Assembly: GCF_001982635.1 (NCBI RefSeq)
Contig: NZ_MKFI01000003.1
Location: 682,001 to 746,000, forward strand
Direction: 5' to 3'
Source: Bradyrhizobium mercantei
GTDB lineage: Bacteria > Pseudomonadota > Alphaproteobacteria > Rhizobiales > Xanthobacteraceae
DNA length: 64,000 nt
Below, in pieces: positions 1 to 8,379 of this stretch; the first letter of the stretch is position 1, and the number at the start of each line of letters is the position of its first letter. Made by a program: the position numbers and the translations under genes. The notes under the pieces were generated by a model. It was not told the origin of the DNA, made no database searches, and worked only from the letters and a program-made list of their open reading frames with translations.

Positions 1-1
1 G

Positions 2-316
2 GTTGCGGCCGCGGCACAGGCGCCGCCGGCGCCCGCCACGCCGCCGGCACAGACGGCGCCGCCGGCGGCCTCGCGCACCGCCGCGAATTGCGCGCCGCAG
101 CAGCCTTCGCATCCCGGCGTGGTGGTTCCGGAGGGAACCACCACCGGGCAGGCCGGCCGGCCGCTGAGCGACAAGCTCGCCAGATCGGACGGGGTGCTGT
201 GCCCGCCGGCCGGCGTCGATCCCGAAATGCGTGCGCCGACCCCGCAAGGCGGCAACACGCCGGTGATTCCACCGCCCGGCAGCCCCGGCGGCGACCCATC
301 GATCAGGCCGAAATAG
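2..316 (+). CDS. C-terminal part of an Ala/Pro-rich hypothetical protein
   Basis: An open frame enters from the left edge and stops at TAG 314-316, so only the C-terminal ~104 residues are visible. The first third is rich in Ala and Pro, followed by a more ordered stretch with two Cys and ending in a Gly/Pro-rich tail. That composition suggests an exported or periplasmic protein with a low-complexity linker, but no family motif is visible. It lies outside the tRNA-bounded element and is probably host chromosomal background. Function unknown. Confidence 0.6.
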   Translation, partial: VAAAAQAPPAPATPPAQTAPPAASRTAANCAPQQPSHPGVVVPEGTTTGQAGRPLSDKLARSDGVLCPPAGVDPEMRAPTPQGGNTPVIPPPGSPGGDPSIRPK

Positions 317-432
317 CCTCTCGCTGCAATAAGTTGCAGCCCCGTCCGCGTTTGCTTGACAGGCGCGCATGCCACTCTTTATATGCCGCGCGTTCGCAAG
401 TTGCGGCTCTACGCCGCCGATCGCGAACCCAT

Positions 433-509
433 GGCGGGGTAGCTCAGCTGGTTAGAGCACGGGAATCATAATCCTGGGGTCGGGGGTTCGAGTCCCTCCC
501 CCGCTACCA
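433..509 (+). tRNA. tRNA-Met (CAT anticodon)
   Basis: A full cloverleaf can be drawn: 7-bp acceptor stem starting GGCGGGG (first pair G-T), D-arm GCTC/GAGC, anticodon stem CGGGA/TCCTG with loop ATCATAA (anticodon CAT), T-arm GGGGG/CCCTC with TTCGAGT loop, and encoded CCA at 507-509. The overall sequence resembles elongator Met more than lysidine-type Ile tRNA, but CAT alone cannot separate these. The 3' end is the probable integration target of the adjacent serine recombinase, whose gene runs antisense into it. Confidence 0.93.
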
Positions 510-2154
510 TGCGTGACCCACTATCCTCAAAAGTGGGTTTCGCGCTGTAGCGGTCTCCCGCTACCATGTATGACCCACTATCGCGGTGGGCCTGCGGAAA
601 AGCGTCCCCGCCGATTAGTGCGGCGAGCTTGCCTTTCACTTCGACCTCGAACCTTTCCCGTGATCCCTTCGGATGTACCGTGACGCTGTGAACAAGCGCC
701 CGAAAGTCGTCGATCAGGGAACCGCGGTCGTCCTTCGCCTCAGTGTGGCTGGCCATTGTCTCCGCAAGTGCGTTGACCGTGCTGATGTAGCGGTCCAGGG
801 TCGCCGGATGGAGCGCGACGGGGACTGGAGCTTCTTCGAGTGCGGCCAGTTCGGCTTCGACGCGCAATCGTTCTTCCTCCAGTTCCGCAATCCGTTGCTT
901 GGCGTCCTTCTCGGAAATTACGTACTTGATCACGAGGTCAATGTTGCGTTGCCGCTCGCCTTCGATCCGGTCACGCTTCGCCTCCAGTCGCGCGCGCACT
1001 GCGACCGCGTCCCCGGCAAGCCGCTCCCGTTCACTGTTGTAGTTCCGTACATAAGTCTCGATCAGCTGCGGGTCTTTCAGTTCTTCCGCCATGCCGCTGA
1101 GCACGAGTCTTTCGATGTCGCGCAGGTAGATGACCCTTCGATTCGAACAACTCCCGCTCTCTCGGACCACTGAACAGCGAATCCTGGTCTTTCCGGTCTT
1201 GTCGCGGTCATGAACGGACATCCCCGATCCGCAACAACCGCAGCGAAGGAGACCGGAGAGGAGATGCGGAGCCCGTCGCTTCACGTGGCTGGCCAAGTGG
1301 CTCTTCTCGGTTTTCAGAGCGCGAGCTTGCTCCCAAACGAGCTGTTCGACGATCCGTAGCTGAGGCGCCTCGATGCTCTGCCAATCATCGCGAGGGTTCG
1401 GTCGAGATAGTCGTTTGCCGGTATCAGGGTCCTTCACCATCCGGACTTTGTTCCAGACAATCCGACCAACATAAAGTTCGTTGAAGATGAGCCCAGCTCC
1501 ACGTTGGGCGTTACCGTTGATCGTCGACGCGTTCCATCGCCGGCCCCTCGGTGGGCGAACGTTTTCTCGGTTGAGATCGTGTGCGATTTCCCGTGGCGTT
1601 CGTCCGGCGGCGTATGCCGTAAAAATACGTCGGACGATCGCAGCTTCGTCTTCGACTATTTCGAGTTCACCGGCTTTACCGGGAACAGCTCGATATCCGT
1701 AGGCACATCCCCCCGCGTGTCGACCGTCACGTATTACGCCGGCCATGCCGCGACGGACCTTCTTCGCTCCATCTTCGCGCTGCATCTGTCCAACGAGGCC
1801 GCGAATTCCAATCAAGATCGAGTCTGCGGTGCCGTCATGAACGGCTTGGATTTCGATGCCCTGGAAAGATAATCTTTTGTGGATGCCGGCCAGGTCTTCC
1901 ATGTCACGAGAAAGCCGATCCAAAGCTTCCACAATGACAACCGTGAAGCGCTGTTGGCGCGCCGCATCCATCAGCTGCATCAAACCATCGCGGCCGAATA
2001 CAGACGCCCCAGAACGGGCCTTGTCCTCGAAGGTTGCAACGACGTTGAGTTGATGACGGGCCGCATAGGCCCTACACAGAGCAATCTGATCTTCAGTCGA
2101 CTTTTCGTTTTGAAGCTCGGTCGAGAACCGAGCATAAATTGCTGCTGGCTTCAT
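466..2154 (-). CDS. Large serine recombinase (probable integrase of the element)
   Basis: The 562-residue protein starts with a resolvase-type catalytic domain: YARFS near residues 7-11 supplies the nucleophilic Ser, and a DRLSRD motif follows near residue 85. Then come a recombinase domain (GYR, PREIA helix), a zinc ribbon (CGCCGSGM plus later Cys) and a C-terminal coiled coil, the standard large serine integrase layout. I chose ATG 2154; the frame can extend to a TTG at 2196. The 3' end reads through both copies of the tRNA-end repeat and stops inside the antisense tRNA, so the last ~38 residues are att-derived. Placement at a tRNA end indicates an integrase acting on that site. Confidence 0.9.
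   Translation of the reverse strand: MKPAAIYARFSTELQNEKSTEDQIALCRAYAARHQLNVVATFEDKARSGASVFGRDGLMQLMDAARQQRFTVVIVEALDRLSRDMEDLAGIHKRLSFQGIEIQAVHDGTADSILIGIRGLVGQMQREDGAKKVRRGMAGVIRDGRHAGGCAYGYRAVPGKAGELEIVEDEAAIVRRIFTAYAAGRTPREIAHDLNRENVRPPRGRRWNASTINGNAQRGAGLIFNELYVGRIVWNKVRMVKDPDTGKRLSRPNPRDDWQSIEAPQLRIVEQLVWEQARALKTEKSHLASHVKRRAPHLLSGLLRCGCCGSGMSVHDRDKTGKTRIRCSVVRESGSCSNRRVIYLRDIERLVLSGMAEELKDPQLIETYVRNYNSERERLAGDAVAVRARLEAKRDRIEGERQRNIDLVIKYVISEKDAKQRIAELEEERLRVEAELAALEEAPVPVALHPATLDRYISTVNALAETMASHTEAKDDRGSLIDDFRALVHSVTVHPKGSRERFEVEVKGKLAALIGGDAFPQAHRDSGSYMVAGDRYSAKPTFEDSGSRMVAGEGLEPPTPGL
498..582. repeat. Duplicated tRNA 3'-end sequence, candidate attachment site
   Basis: The 28 bases at 498-525 (tRNA 3' end CCGCTACCA and following bases) recur at 555-582 with three differences, one near the start and two adjacent ones after CCATG. 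Each copy is followed by a short inverted repeat built on CCCAC/GTGGG. Direct repeats of a tRNA end next to an integrase gene are typical of att sites, so these may be two tandem att cores, left for example by successive integrations. Confidence 0.55.
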
Positions 2155-2941
2155 TTTGAACACCACCGCTGATGCGCTTCTCGCTGGCGGCGTCAATATG
2201 AGTTTTCATCAGCCGCTCATTCTCGAAGAGATGATCGCGCCTCGCGTCGGCGATTGCAAGCGCTTCAACAAATTTGAACAAAGCAGGATCTATTTCAGGT
2301 TGGTTTGCACACTGTGGTGCATGATGAAAAACGCCTCTCGTCTTCGCACGCGTCATAACAGCAAGATGTTGCATGCAGTCCAAAAGGGGCAGGTCGCTTA
2401 AACATCGATCGCAAAATTGGATATGATTGAAAACAAAACGGATGGATTCTTTTTGGTCCGAAGCTCGTGCGGTCCGTGGTCATTTGTGGAAGCCGTAGGC
2501 GGACAAGATACCAGCCGGCTTGCCTTAAACCTGAGCGATGTGCTCCGCGGGGCTGATGATCTCTGAGGCGGTGTGGCCTTAATGTCCGCCTGGCGCGACC
2601 GAGCGCCACCTGAATGACGTAGACGTCGATGGTCTGCTCGAGCAGACCCGACGAGACCGTGGCGTTACTGTCCTTCGCCTTCTTATCGACGCAACTGATC
2701 ATGCGCTCGCCTCGCGACGGAGAGGACCATCCGCTCCATGCCTCATCAGTACGGTTCGCCAAATGCTGATCAGCCGGCTCACGGGAATGTGCTGCAAGAA
2801 GATAAGCGTAGCTTATACAGTGCTTAAATTTGACTAATTCATTGATAAGTCGATTAATCTTCCTTTTTGATCTGCTTACTCTGACGGCGCGAATTGAGTT
2901 CGCGCAAATCACCCAAATAGCAAATCGAAAGTTGCGTCGTC
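2155..2941. other. Intergenic stretch with a perfect 18-bp palindrome
   Basis: No convincing gene is seen in ~790 bp between the recombinase and the decayed aspartase. A perfect palindrome, GGTCTGCTCGAGCAGACC, lies at 2631-2648 and could be an operator. The AT-rich part from about 2800 to 2940 resembles a promoter region for the aspartase relic. Confidence 0.4.
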
Positions 2942-4386
2942 ATGAGTCAGACACGGATCGAGAAAGACAGTCTCGGCCAACGAGAACTGCCTGTGGACGC
3001 GCTCTACGGCATCAATACCGTTCGGGCTTTAGAGAACTTTCCGCTAACCGGCCGCACGATCGCGACACTGCCCGGATTTGCCGCGGCAATGGCGATGGTC
3101 AAGGAAGCGGCGGCGCGTGCCAATCGGGAGATAGGCGCGCTCTCGGCGGACCGAGCAGAAGCCATCATCAAAGCTTGCCAGGAGATTCTTGCCGGAAAGC
3201 ACGATGCTCATCTTGTTGTCGACGTTCTCGAAGGATCGGGTGGCACCTCATGAAACATGAACGTCAATGAGGTGGTCGCAAATTTGGCTGCGAGGCTGGC
3301 CGGCAAGCCGGCGGGTGACTACGCGTTCGTCCATCCAAATGAGCACGTCAATCTCGGTCAATCGACCAATGACGTGGTCCCCACGGCCATGAAGCTTGCT
3401 GTCTTTCGTGCGCTGGAGGGGGCTTCCCTTGCCTTGACGCAATTGGCGGACGGCTTCTCGGAAAAGAAGAAGGAGTACTCCGAAACACTTCGCCTTGGGC
3501 GGACATGTTTGCAGGATGCCGTGCCAATGCTGCTCGGTCAGACCTTCGGGGGTATCAGCCCTCATAGAACGCCATGCCAAACATTTGGAGGATCTGCGCC
3601 GTAAACTGTTGACAGTCCCGCTCGGAGGAACCGCGGTTGGAACAGGACTGAATTCGAGACCGGGTACAAACAGGCGGTCTTCCGCCACCTATCGGTTCTG
3701 GTCGGCCATGAGGTCAGACCGACGCCCGATGCGTTCGACGGAATGCCGAACCTCGACACGTGCGCCCGTCTGTCAGCCGAGCTGCGAAATTCCGCAAATT
3801 CTCTCTGGAAGATCGCCAATGACCTCATTGTGCTCTCGTCAGGTCCAGGCGGCGGTATCGGAGAAATCGCGTTACCGGCCGTTCAGGCCGGGTCCTCGAT
3901 AATGCCTGGCAAGGTCAATCCCGTTATTCCTATGGCGGTTTGCCAAGCTGCATTTGCCATCTGCGGGAACGATGCTGCGATCGCAATGGCGTGCCAGCAG
4001 GGAATGCTGGAGATCAACCATTACGAACTACTGATCTGCGATCGCCTGATCGATTCGATCACTCTCCTCCAGCGTTCGGCGACGATCTTCCTCGAACGGT
4101 GCGTGCGCGGCTGACGGCAAACGAAGAGCGATCCTGGCAGAACCTGCTGGGGTCGAGTGCGCTGGCGACTGCGCTAGTGTCCGAACTCGGCTATGAGCCC
4201 GTCGCCACGATCGTACGCGCGGCACTGGCTGAGCATCGATCATTTCTCGATGTCGCTGTCGAGCGCGGATTGCTGCGTCAGGAAGACGTGCGCTCGGCCA
4301 TGCGCCGAGCCGCCGTTGAGCCGCCAGGCGCGTCGGGTGATGCTTTTCTGAAAGAGAAAAATCAAAATTCTGGGAGGAAGCGATGA
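2942..4386 (+). pseudogene. aspA: Aspartate ammonia-lyase (fumarase/aspartase family), broken
   Basis: Family landmarks appear in order but in different frames: the N-terminal DALYGINTVRALENF block, GGTS and NMNVNEV, HPNEHVNLGQSTND, then the signature GSSIMPGKVNP near 3895 and a typical C-terminal helical tail ending at 4386. An in-frame TGA sits at about 3251 directly after GGTS, exactly where an intact enzyme continues to NMN, and frame changes follow near 3550, 3660 and 4110. The enzyme would deaminate aspartate to fumarate. With at least four lesions it cannot be active. The last stop overlaps the next start (ATGA), so both were once one operon, plausibly aspartate degradation plus transport. 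Confidence 0.88.
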
Positions 4387-4775
4387 GCGAGGTCCAAGAG
4401 GGCTCGGGGATTCGGTTTGAAGATGCTCCCCTGCGACAGTTCCATCTTCACGCCGGGTTTGGCGCCTGTAGAGGACGGTTTGCCGACGGCTTTGAACTCG
4501 GCATTATCGGGATCGCTGTTGCGATCGCGGCGACTCAGCTGCACTTGTCGGCGACCTGGATGGGCTTGCTGGGCGCCGGCGCCTTGGCCGGATTGTTCTT
4601 CGGCAGCTTGCTCACCGGCGTGATTGCGGCTAGTCGCATTTGCAGTTACACCACTTACCGGAACAGTCCCGTTCAAGACCGTTCGCGCGCTCTTGGGCGC
4701 TCGTCAGCACTCGTTCCTGTGGCGACTGACACGCGCGAAGAAAGAGACGTTTGCGGCAGATTTCTGCGCTTTTAG
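4383..4775 (+). pseudogene. N-terminal remnant of an MFS transporter
   Basis: Residues 1 to ~83 read as the start of a sugar/acid MFS permease: a charged leader, then FADGFELGIIGIAVAIA as the first membrane segment and a Gly-rich second segment. After about base 4632 the frame loses all hydrophobicity and family character and stops at 4775, so ten or more membrane segments are missing. The start overlaps the stop of the broken aspartase gene. The transported substrate cannot be told. It is a truncated, non-functional gene. Confidence 0.72.
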
Positions 4776-5120
4776 AAATTGGCACCGAGCTTGGGAGGTG
4801 CCGCTGCTGCCGGCGTGCCGGCAGTGAGAAGGGGGCCTTCCCGCGCCCATCCACCGGCCGCTTAGGGCTGCGCCTCCCAGCGGCCGGTGGAGCTCATGCG
4901 CTGCGCTCCACACCTCTTCGCGGCCATGGACATCCTGGCGACCCGATGCCGTCGGCACGATTCGGACGCCGACTCGCCAGCCGCGAAGCCCCAGCGTTGC
5001 CGAGTCAATTGGAAATTGCACGGTTTGCCTCGTTTGATTCTGGACGCGATGCCCTGGGTCGGCTTGCGGCAGCTATAGGCAATCACCATCTTTTGCCGAA
5101 TTTAACCCGAAGGCGATCGC
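4776..5120. other. Intergenic stretch with strong inverted repeats
   Basis: No gene is seen here. Two perfect inverted repeats stand out: CTGCCGGC/GCCGGCAG around 4807-4824, and CCACCGGCCGCT (4851-4862) with AGCGGCCGGTGG (4879-4890). The second is followed by a CGCTGCGCTCC-rich stretch, loosely like the leaders at 26.3 and 31.9 kb. GAAGG at about 5111 is the ribosome site of the next gene. Confidence 0.45.
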
Positions 5121-6224
5121 ATGCCGTTGCCGACCGACAACCCGTTCAATGTTCTGCTGAGCCTTAGTACGGCTTCGTCTTCGCCGCTTGGAAGCCTCTA
5201 CGGCGCGTCGGAGCAGTCCGCCAACGCCGGTATCTTCGGCTCAGGGCTCAACGGCCCGTTCGGCTTGCCGGCACCGACCAGTCACGTCAATGCCCTGACG
5301 CCGTTCCTCACGCCGCCATCCATTCCGCCGCACCTCTGGTTTTATGTGGTCCGTCGGTTTCAGCGGATCTTGAACAACATCGCCATCACCACCGCGCAGC
5401 GCGAGGACGGCGAGAAGAAACATGCCGGCGTGCGGTCTGCGCTGAACCGCCACTACTGGAACGTCGCGTCGGATACTGCGAATAGCTTGCTCATCGGGTC
5501 ATGGGGCAAGGACACACGCGTTCGGCCCTCGCGCGACGTCGACATCCTCTTTCTGCTGCCTCCCAGCGTCTACCGTCAGTATCAGTCCCGCGCTGGCAAT
5601 CGCCAATCGGCCCTGCTGCAGGAGGTCAAAGAAGTCCTGCGCACGACCTACAGTCAGACTGCGACCTTGCGTGCCGACGGGCAGGTGGTCCTCCTGCCGT
5701 TCAACACGATGCCGGTCGAGGTGGCGGTGGGGTTCCGCTGCACTGACGGCAGCATCATCTACTGCGATACGAATGACGGCGGCAGTTACAAGACCTCCAC
5801 GGCCGAGGCCGAGGTGGCTGACCTGCGCACCGCCGATCTGACCTGCAATGCCAACGTGCTGCCATTGGCGAGGTTGATGAAGCAGTGGCAGCGCGAGTGC
5901 AACGTGCCGCTGAAGTCGTTCCAGATCGAGAGGCTGGCGGTCGAATTCCTCCGGAGCTGGAGTTATCGCCATCATTCGCTCTTCTACTACGACTGGATGG
6001 TGCGCGACTTCCTCGGCTTCATCATCGGTCGTGCCAACACCACGCTGTTCATGCCGGGCACCTTCGAAGCGGTGCCCCTCGGCGACGCCTGGCTCAGCCG
6101 AGCGCAGACGGCCTACAAGAACGCTGTCAGTGCGGCGGACAACGAGTACGGCAACTACGAGGCCCCTGCCGGTCAGGATTGGCAGAAGATTTTCGGCGCG
6201 GCGGCGCCGGTGTTGGTGTCATGA
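5121..6224 (+). CDS. CD-NTase (cGAS/DncV-like nucleotidyltransferase), CBASS-like
   Basis: This 367-residue protein has the nucleotidyltransferase signature: GSWGKDT with G126-S127, then the metal-binding pair D139 and D141 in SRDVDILF, and a likely third acidic residue E200 in MPVEVAVGF. C-terminal helices fit the sensor domain of CD-NTases. Such enzymes make cyclic oligonucleotide signals on phage infection. The residue pattern and length fit the SMODS group; the signal nucleotide cannot be deduced. It has a fair ribosome site (GAAGG) and its stop overlaps the start of a two-TM effector gene (ATGA), so the two are co-translated as a minimal CBASS. No cap ubiquitin-type or HORMA genes are present. 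Confidence 0.87.
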   Translation: MPLPTDNPFNVLLSLSTASSSPLGSLYGASEQSANAGIFGSGLNGPFGLPAPTSHVNALTPFLTPPSIPPHLWFYVVRRFQRILNNIAITTAQREDGEKKHAGVRSALNRHYWNVASDTANSLLIGSWGKDTRVRPSRDVDILFLLPPSVYRQYQSRAGNRQSALLQEVKEVLRTTYSQTATLRADGQVVLLPFNTMPVEVAVGFRCTDGSIIYCDTNDGGSYKTSTAEAEVADLRTADLTCNANVLPLARLMKQWQRECNVPLKSFQIERLAVEFLRSWSYRHHSLFYYDWMVRDFLGFIIGRANTTLFMPGTFEAVPLGDAWLSRAQTAYKNAVSAADNEYGNYEAPAGQDWQKIFGAAAPVLVS

Positions 6225-6730
6225 CCGACCCTGCGCAGGCCTTGATTGACGAATGCCGGCGGCAAGAGGAGAACTGCTCCTACACGGCGACTAGCTTCAT
6301 CATCTGGCTGCGCGGGCTTCGGTGGATGAGGACCTTCTGCCTTGCGGCGCCCGTGGTTTTCGGTGCGCTGGCGACCTGGAAGGTGCTTGAGCAGTCCTCC
6401 GTCTGGGCTGCGGTGTTCACGCTGCTGGCAACGGTGATACCGCCGACCTACAAAGCTTCCCGCCTCGATGACACTATCAAGGACTACGAGTTGATGTCGG
6501 GCGAGTTCACGAACATCAGGGATGGCTTCCGTCAAGCGGCGCTTGTCCATTCGCAGAAGCCCTACCCCGAGTTTGAGGCCATCACCAATCAACTGATTGG
6601 CCGCCTTGAGAAGGCACGGGCCCGCAGCCTCGCGCCGCCGCAGTGGTGCTTTAAGCTGGCGCAGAGGCAGATCCAGGCCGGTCATTACGTTCACGACTAC
6701 GACCAACGTCGGCAAGGGGATGGCGCCTAG
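6221..6730 (+). CDS. SLATT-type two-TM effector of the CBASS-like pair
   Basis: The 169-residue protein has an N-terminal helix (residues 1-30), two close hydrophobic segments (about 37-54 and 59-77) and a long amphipathic C-terminal helical region. This is the architecture of SLATT domains, predicted membrane-pore effectors paired with SMODS nucleotidyltransferases. Its ATG at 6221 overlaps the upstream stop, which fixes the start. By analogy the cyclic nucleotide made by the partner would trigger membrane damage and growth arrest of infected cells. The SLATT assignment rests on architecture and context, not on a diagnostic motif. Confidence 0.75.
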   Translation: MTDPAQALIDECRRQEENCSYTATSFIIWLRGLRWMRTFCLAAPVVFGALATWKVLEQSSVWAAVFTLLATVIPPTYKASRLDDTIKDYELMSGEFTNIRDGFRQAALVHSQKPYPEFEAITNQLIGRLEKARARSLAPPQWCFKLAQRQIQAGHYVHDYDQRRQGDGA

Positions 6731-7217
6731 GGGAATGGCGCGCCGAACAGGCCGGGCTTTAGGCTGTGCCCGGAGCCGTTATTCGTCTCCGCCCATTCGG
6801 GCAACAATCCCTCACGCGAGCGCTGTTGAACTTCTCGCCGGAGACACTCGGTCAAGCATCTGCCTGCGGCACCGCTATCACTGATGCATCCGCCGGGTGC
6901 CGTTCCAGCCTGGCCTCGTCGTTGCAGTCGGTCCCGCATCCCGTTTCGCGGCGCCATGTTGGTGCTCTTGCGGCTGCATTTCCGCCGACCTTCGCTTTGC
7001 TTCGGCCTACTGGCCACACCAACCCGGCAGCCTCAAGGCCAAGCCCTGCGGGCGTTCCGTGGCCTTGACCCGTCAGGCTCGGTGCAGCAGGGGGCTTATC
7101 ATTCGCCAGGCCGGAAACCGCCTAGCGAGATTAAAGCCGACAAGCAATAATCGGTTCGCCCACTAGCATTCGACGCGAGCATAGCTAGATATAACCCTTT
7201 AAGTTGTTGGAGGTTTT
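6731..7217. repeat. Non-coding stretch homologous to the region upstream of ardC
   Basis: About 300 bases (roughly 6748-7045) align by eye with 16930-17265. Shared anchors in the same order include GAGCCG followed by CGTCTC, ATCCCTC, CGCTATCACTG, CCGGGTGCC, CGGTCCCGC and CTCAAGGCCAAG. No gene is supported in either copy. This suggests a diverged duplicate of an ICE regulatory region. Confidence 0.55.
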
Positions 7218-7622
7218 ATGCCGCATAAGTTGAAAGGGCGCGACGGGGTCTCGGTCACCATTCCGGACGGGGGCCACGGGCTACAGGGCAACGACGGGCA
7301 CATGGTGGCGATTCCGAAAGGTTATCACGGTCTACAGGGGCGCGACGGGCGGATGGCTGCCATCCCTCAGGGTGGGCACGGTTTACAGGGTCGGGATGGT
7401 CGGATGGTGGCGATCCCGAAAGGTTATCACGGTCTACAAGGGCGCGATGGACGGATGGCCGCCATCCCAGCCGGTGGTCACGGTCTTCAAGGACGAGACG
7501 GACGGATGGTGGCAATTCCGAAGGGCTGTCACGGATTGCAGGGGCCTGACGGGCGAATGGTGGCGATCCACCCAGGCAAGCACGGCGTGCCAGACGCGAA
7601 CGGCAGAATGCGGAACAAGTAG
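7218..7622 (+). CDS. Small protein made of 17-residue tandem repeats
   Basis: Of its 134 residues, 3-121 are seven consecutive 17-residue units, followed by a 13-residue partial unit. A typical unit is HGLQGRDGRMVAIPKGY; position 1 is always His, and GxDGxMxAIP is nearly invariant in the middle units. Units alternate between a form ending KGY and one ending QGG or AGG, giving a 34-residue superperiod. There is no signal peptide or membrane segment; the protein is small, basic and Gly-rich. TTGGAGG precedes the ATG at good spacing. It lies alone between the CBASS-like pair and a small secreted protein. I recognise no family; regular beta-type packing is a guess from the Gly/Asp turns. Confidence 0.8.
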   Translation: MPHKLKGRDGVSVTIPDGGHGLQGNDGHMVAIPKGYHGLQGRDGRMAAIPQGGHGLQGRDGRMVAIPKGYHGLQGRDGRMAAIPAGGHGLQGRDGRMVAIPKGCHGLQGPDGRMVAIHPGKHGVPDANGRMRNK

Positions 7623-7715
7623 CGTTCCGGGCTGGATTCTGTAGTCAGATCGCACGGTCGTCACGATCCAACGGTGGACGATCGCGTTTCTCGGCATTCA
7701 CTCGCCGCAGAAACT

Positions 7716-7967
7716 TTATCGCGTCGCGGACTCAAGATTCCTAGTCTCAAGCTCTTCGCCGTTACCCTTTAGGCCCATGGATGCGCAAGGGTTACCGCAC
7801 TTCTGCTTGATGACTTCTGCGATGCGCTCAGGAGGATCGTATCGGAAACGCATCTGCGTACCCAGGCACGTGCCGAAGGCTTGCGCTGTAAGCAAATAGG
7901 CTTCTTCCGCAAATGAAGCTGTTGCTGTGGCGTAGAGGAAAGCCACTGCTAAAATGTACCGCATCAT
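7716..7967 (-). CDS. Small exported protein of unknown function
   Basis: The 83-residue product begins with a clear signal peptide: MRY, a hydrophobic core and an ATASFA cleavage region near residue 20. The mature part is about 60 residues with three Cys, so it is probably periplasmic and disulphide-bonded. Two ATGs are adjacent; an AGGGG motif suits the second (7964). It is convergent with the 17-residue repeat gene. No family recognised. Confidence 0.55.
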   Translation of the reverse strand: MMRYILAVAFLYATATASFAEEAYLLTAQAFGTCLGTQMRFRYDPPERIAEVIKQKCGNPCASMGLKGNGEELETRNLESATR

Positions 7968-8379
7968 CCCCTGCGGTCAATGGGGACACTAATGACAACC
8001 GATGTGGTCCTCAACGGTAGACTTCTCGTCGTAACGCTGCTGCCGTAAGTCTGGCGGCGGTGGCTCCCTTTAAGCTCGCTGAGTGAAGCCGGGGCCGGGC
8101 AAGGCGGGGAAATAGGGCCCGGTGTCGAATTAAAGGACCAATTAGGATTTGTACGACGTCTCTTTTCGAATCCCTGCGATTCCGTTTTGCATAGCTCGTC
8201 ACGACGGTTGATAAGTGAGGGAGCCCTACTGCGGCGAATCGGGCTGACCGTCCTCGTGCCCGGGTGATCAGAATGAAGAGCTTGAGCGAGCGCTATAAGA
8301 CAGACCAGCTCACCCTAGCCGCCGTGGCGCAAAGGGGTAGGCGCGCCGATACAGTACCAAGGCGATTCAGCCAGCGAGG
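7968..8379. other. Intergenic stretch with no recognised feature
   Basis: About 410 bp separating a leftward and a rightward gene, so it should hold both promoters. I saw no coding, RNA or repeat signal I can defend. GAGG just before 8380 may serve as the ribosome site for the second ATG (8386) of the next gene. Confidence 0.4.

Noticed and set aside
673..1173. Plus-strand frame of 166 residues opposite the recombinase gene
   Set aside because: It lies entirely antisense to a clear serine recombinase gene and has no ribosome site or family motif.
2295..2912. Minus-strand frame of 205 residues upstream of the aspartase relic
   Set aside because: Composition is poor (many Arg, Cys and Ser), no domain is visible, and it starts inside the promoter-like region of the plus-strand relic.
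7224..7619. Tandem 51-base repeats considered as a CRISPR-like array
   Set aside because: Repeats are contiguous without unique spacers and keep a single reading frame, so they encode a repeat protein.
8321..8370. tRNA-Leu-like sequence (GCCGTGGCGCAAAGGGGTAGGCGCGCC)
   Set aside because: It recalls a tRNA 5' end but no anticodon stem, T-arm or CCA end can be folded downstream.
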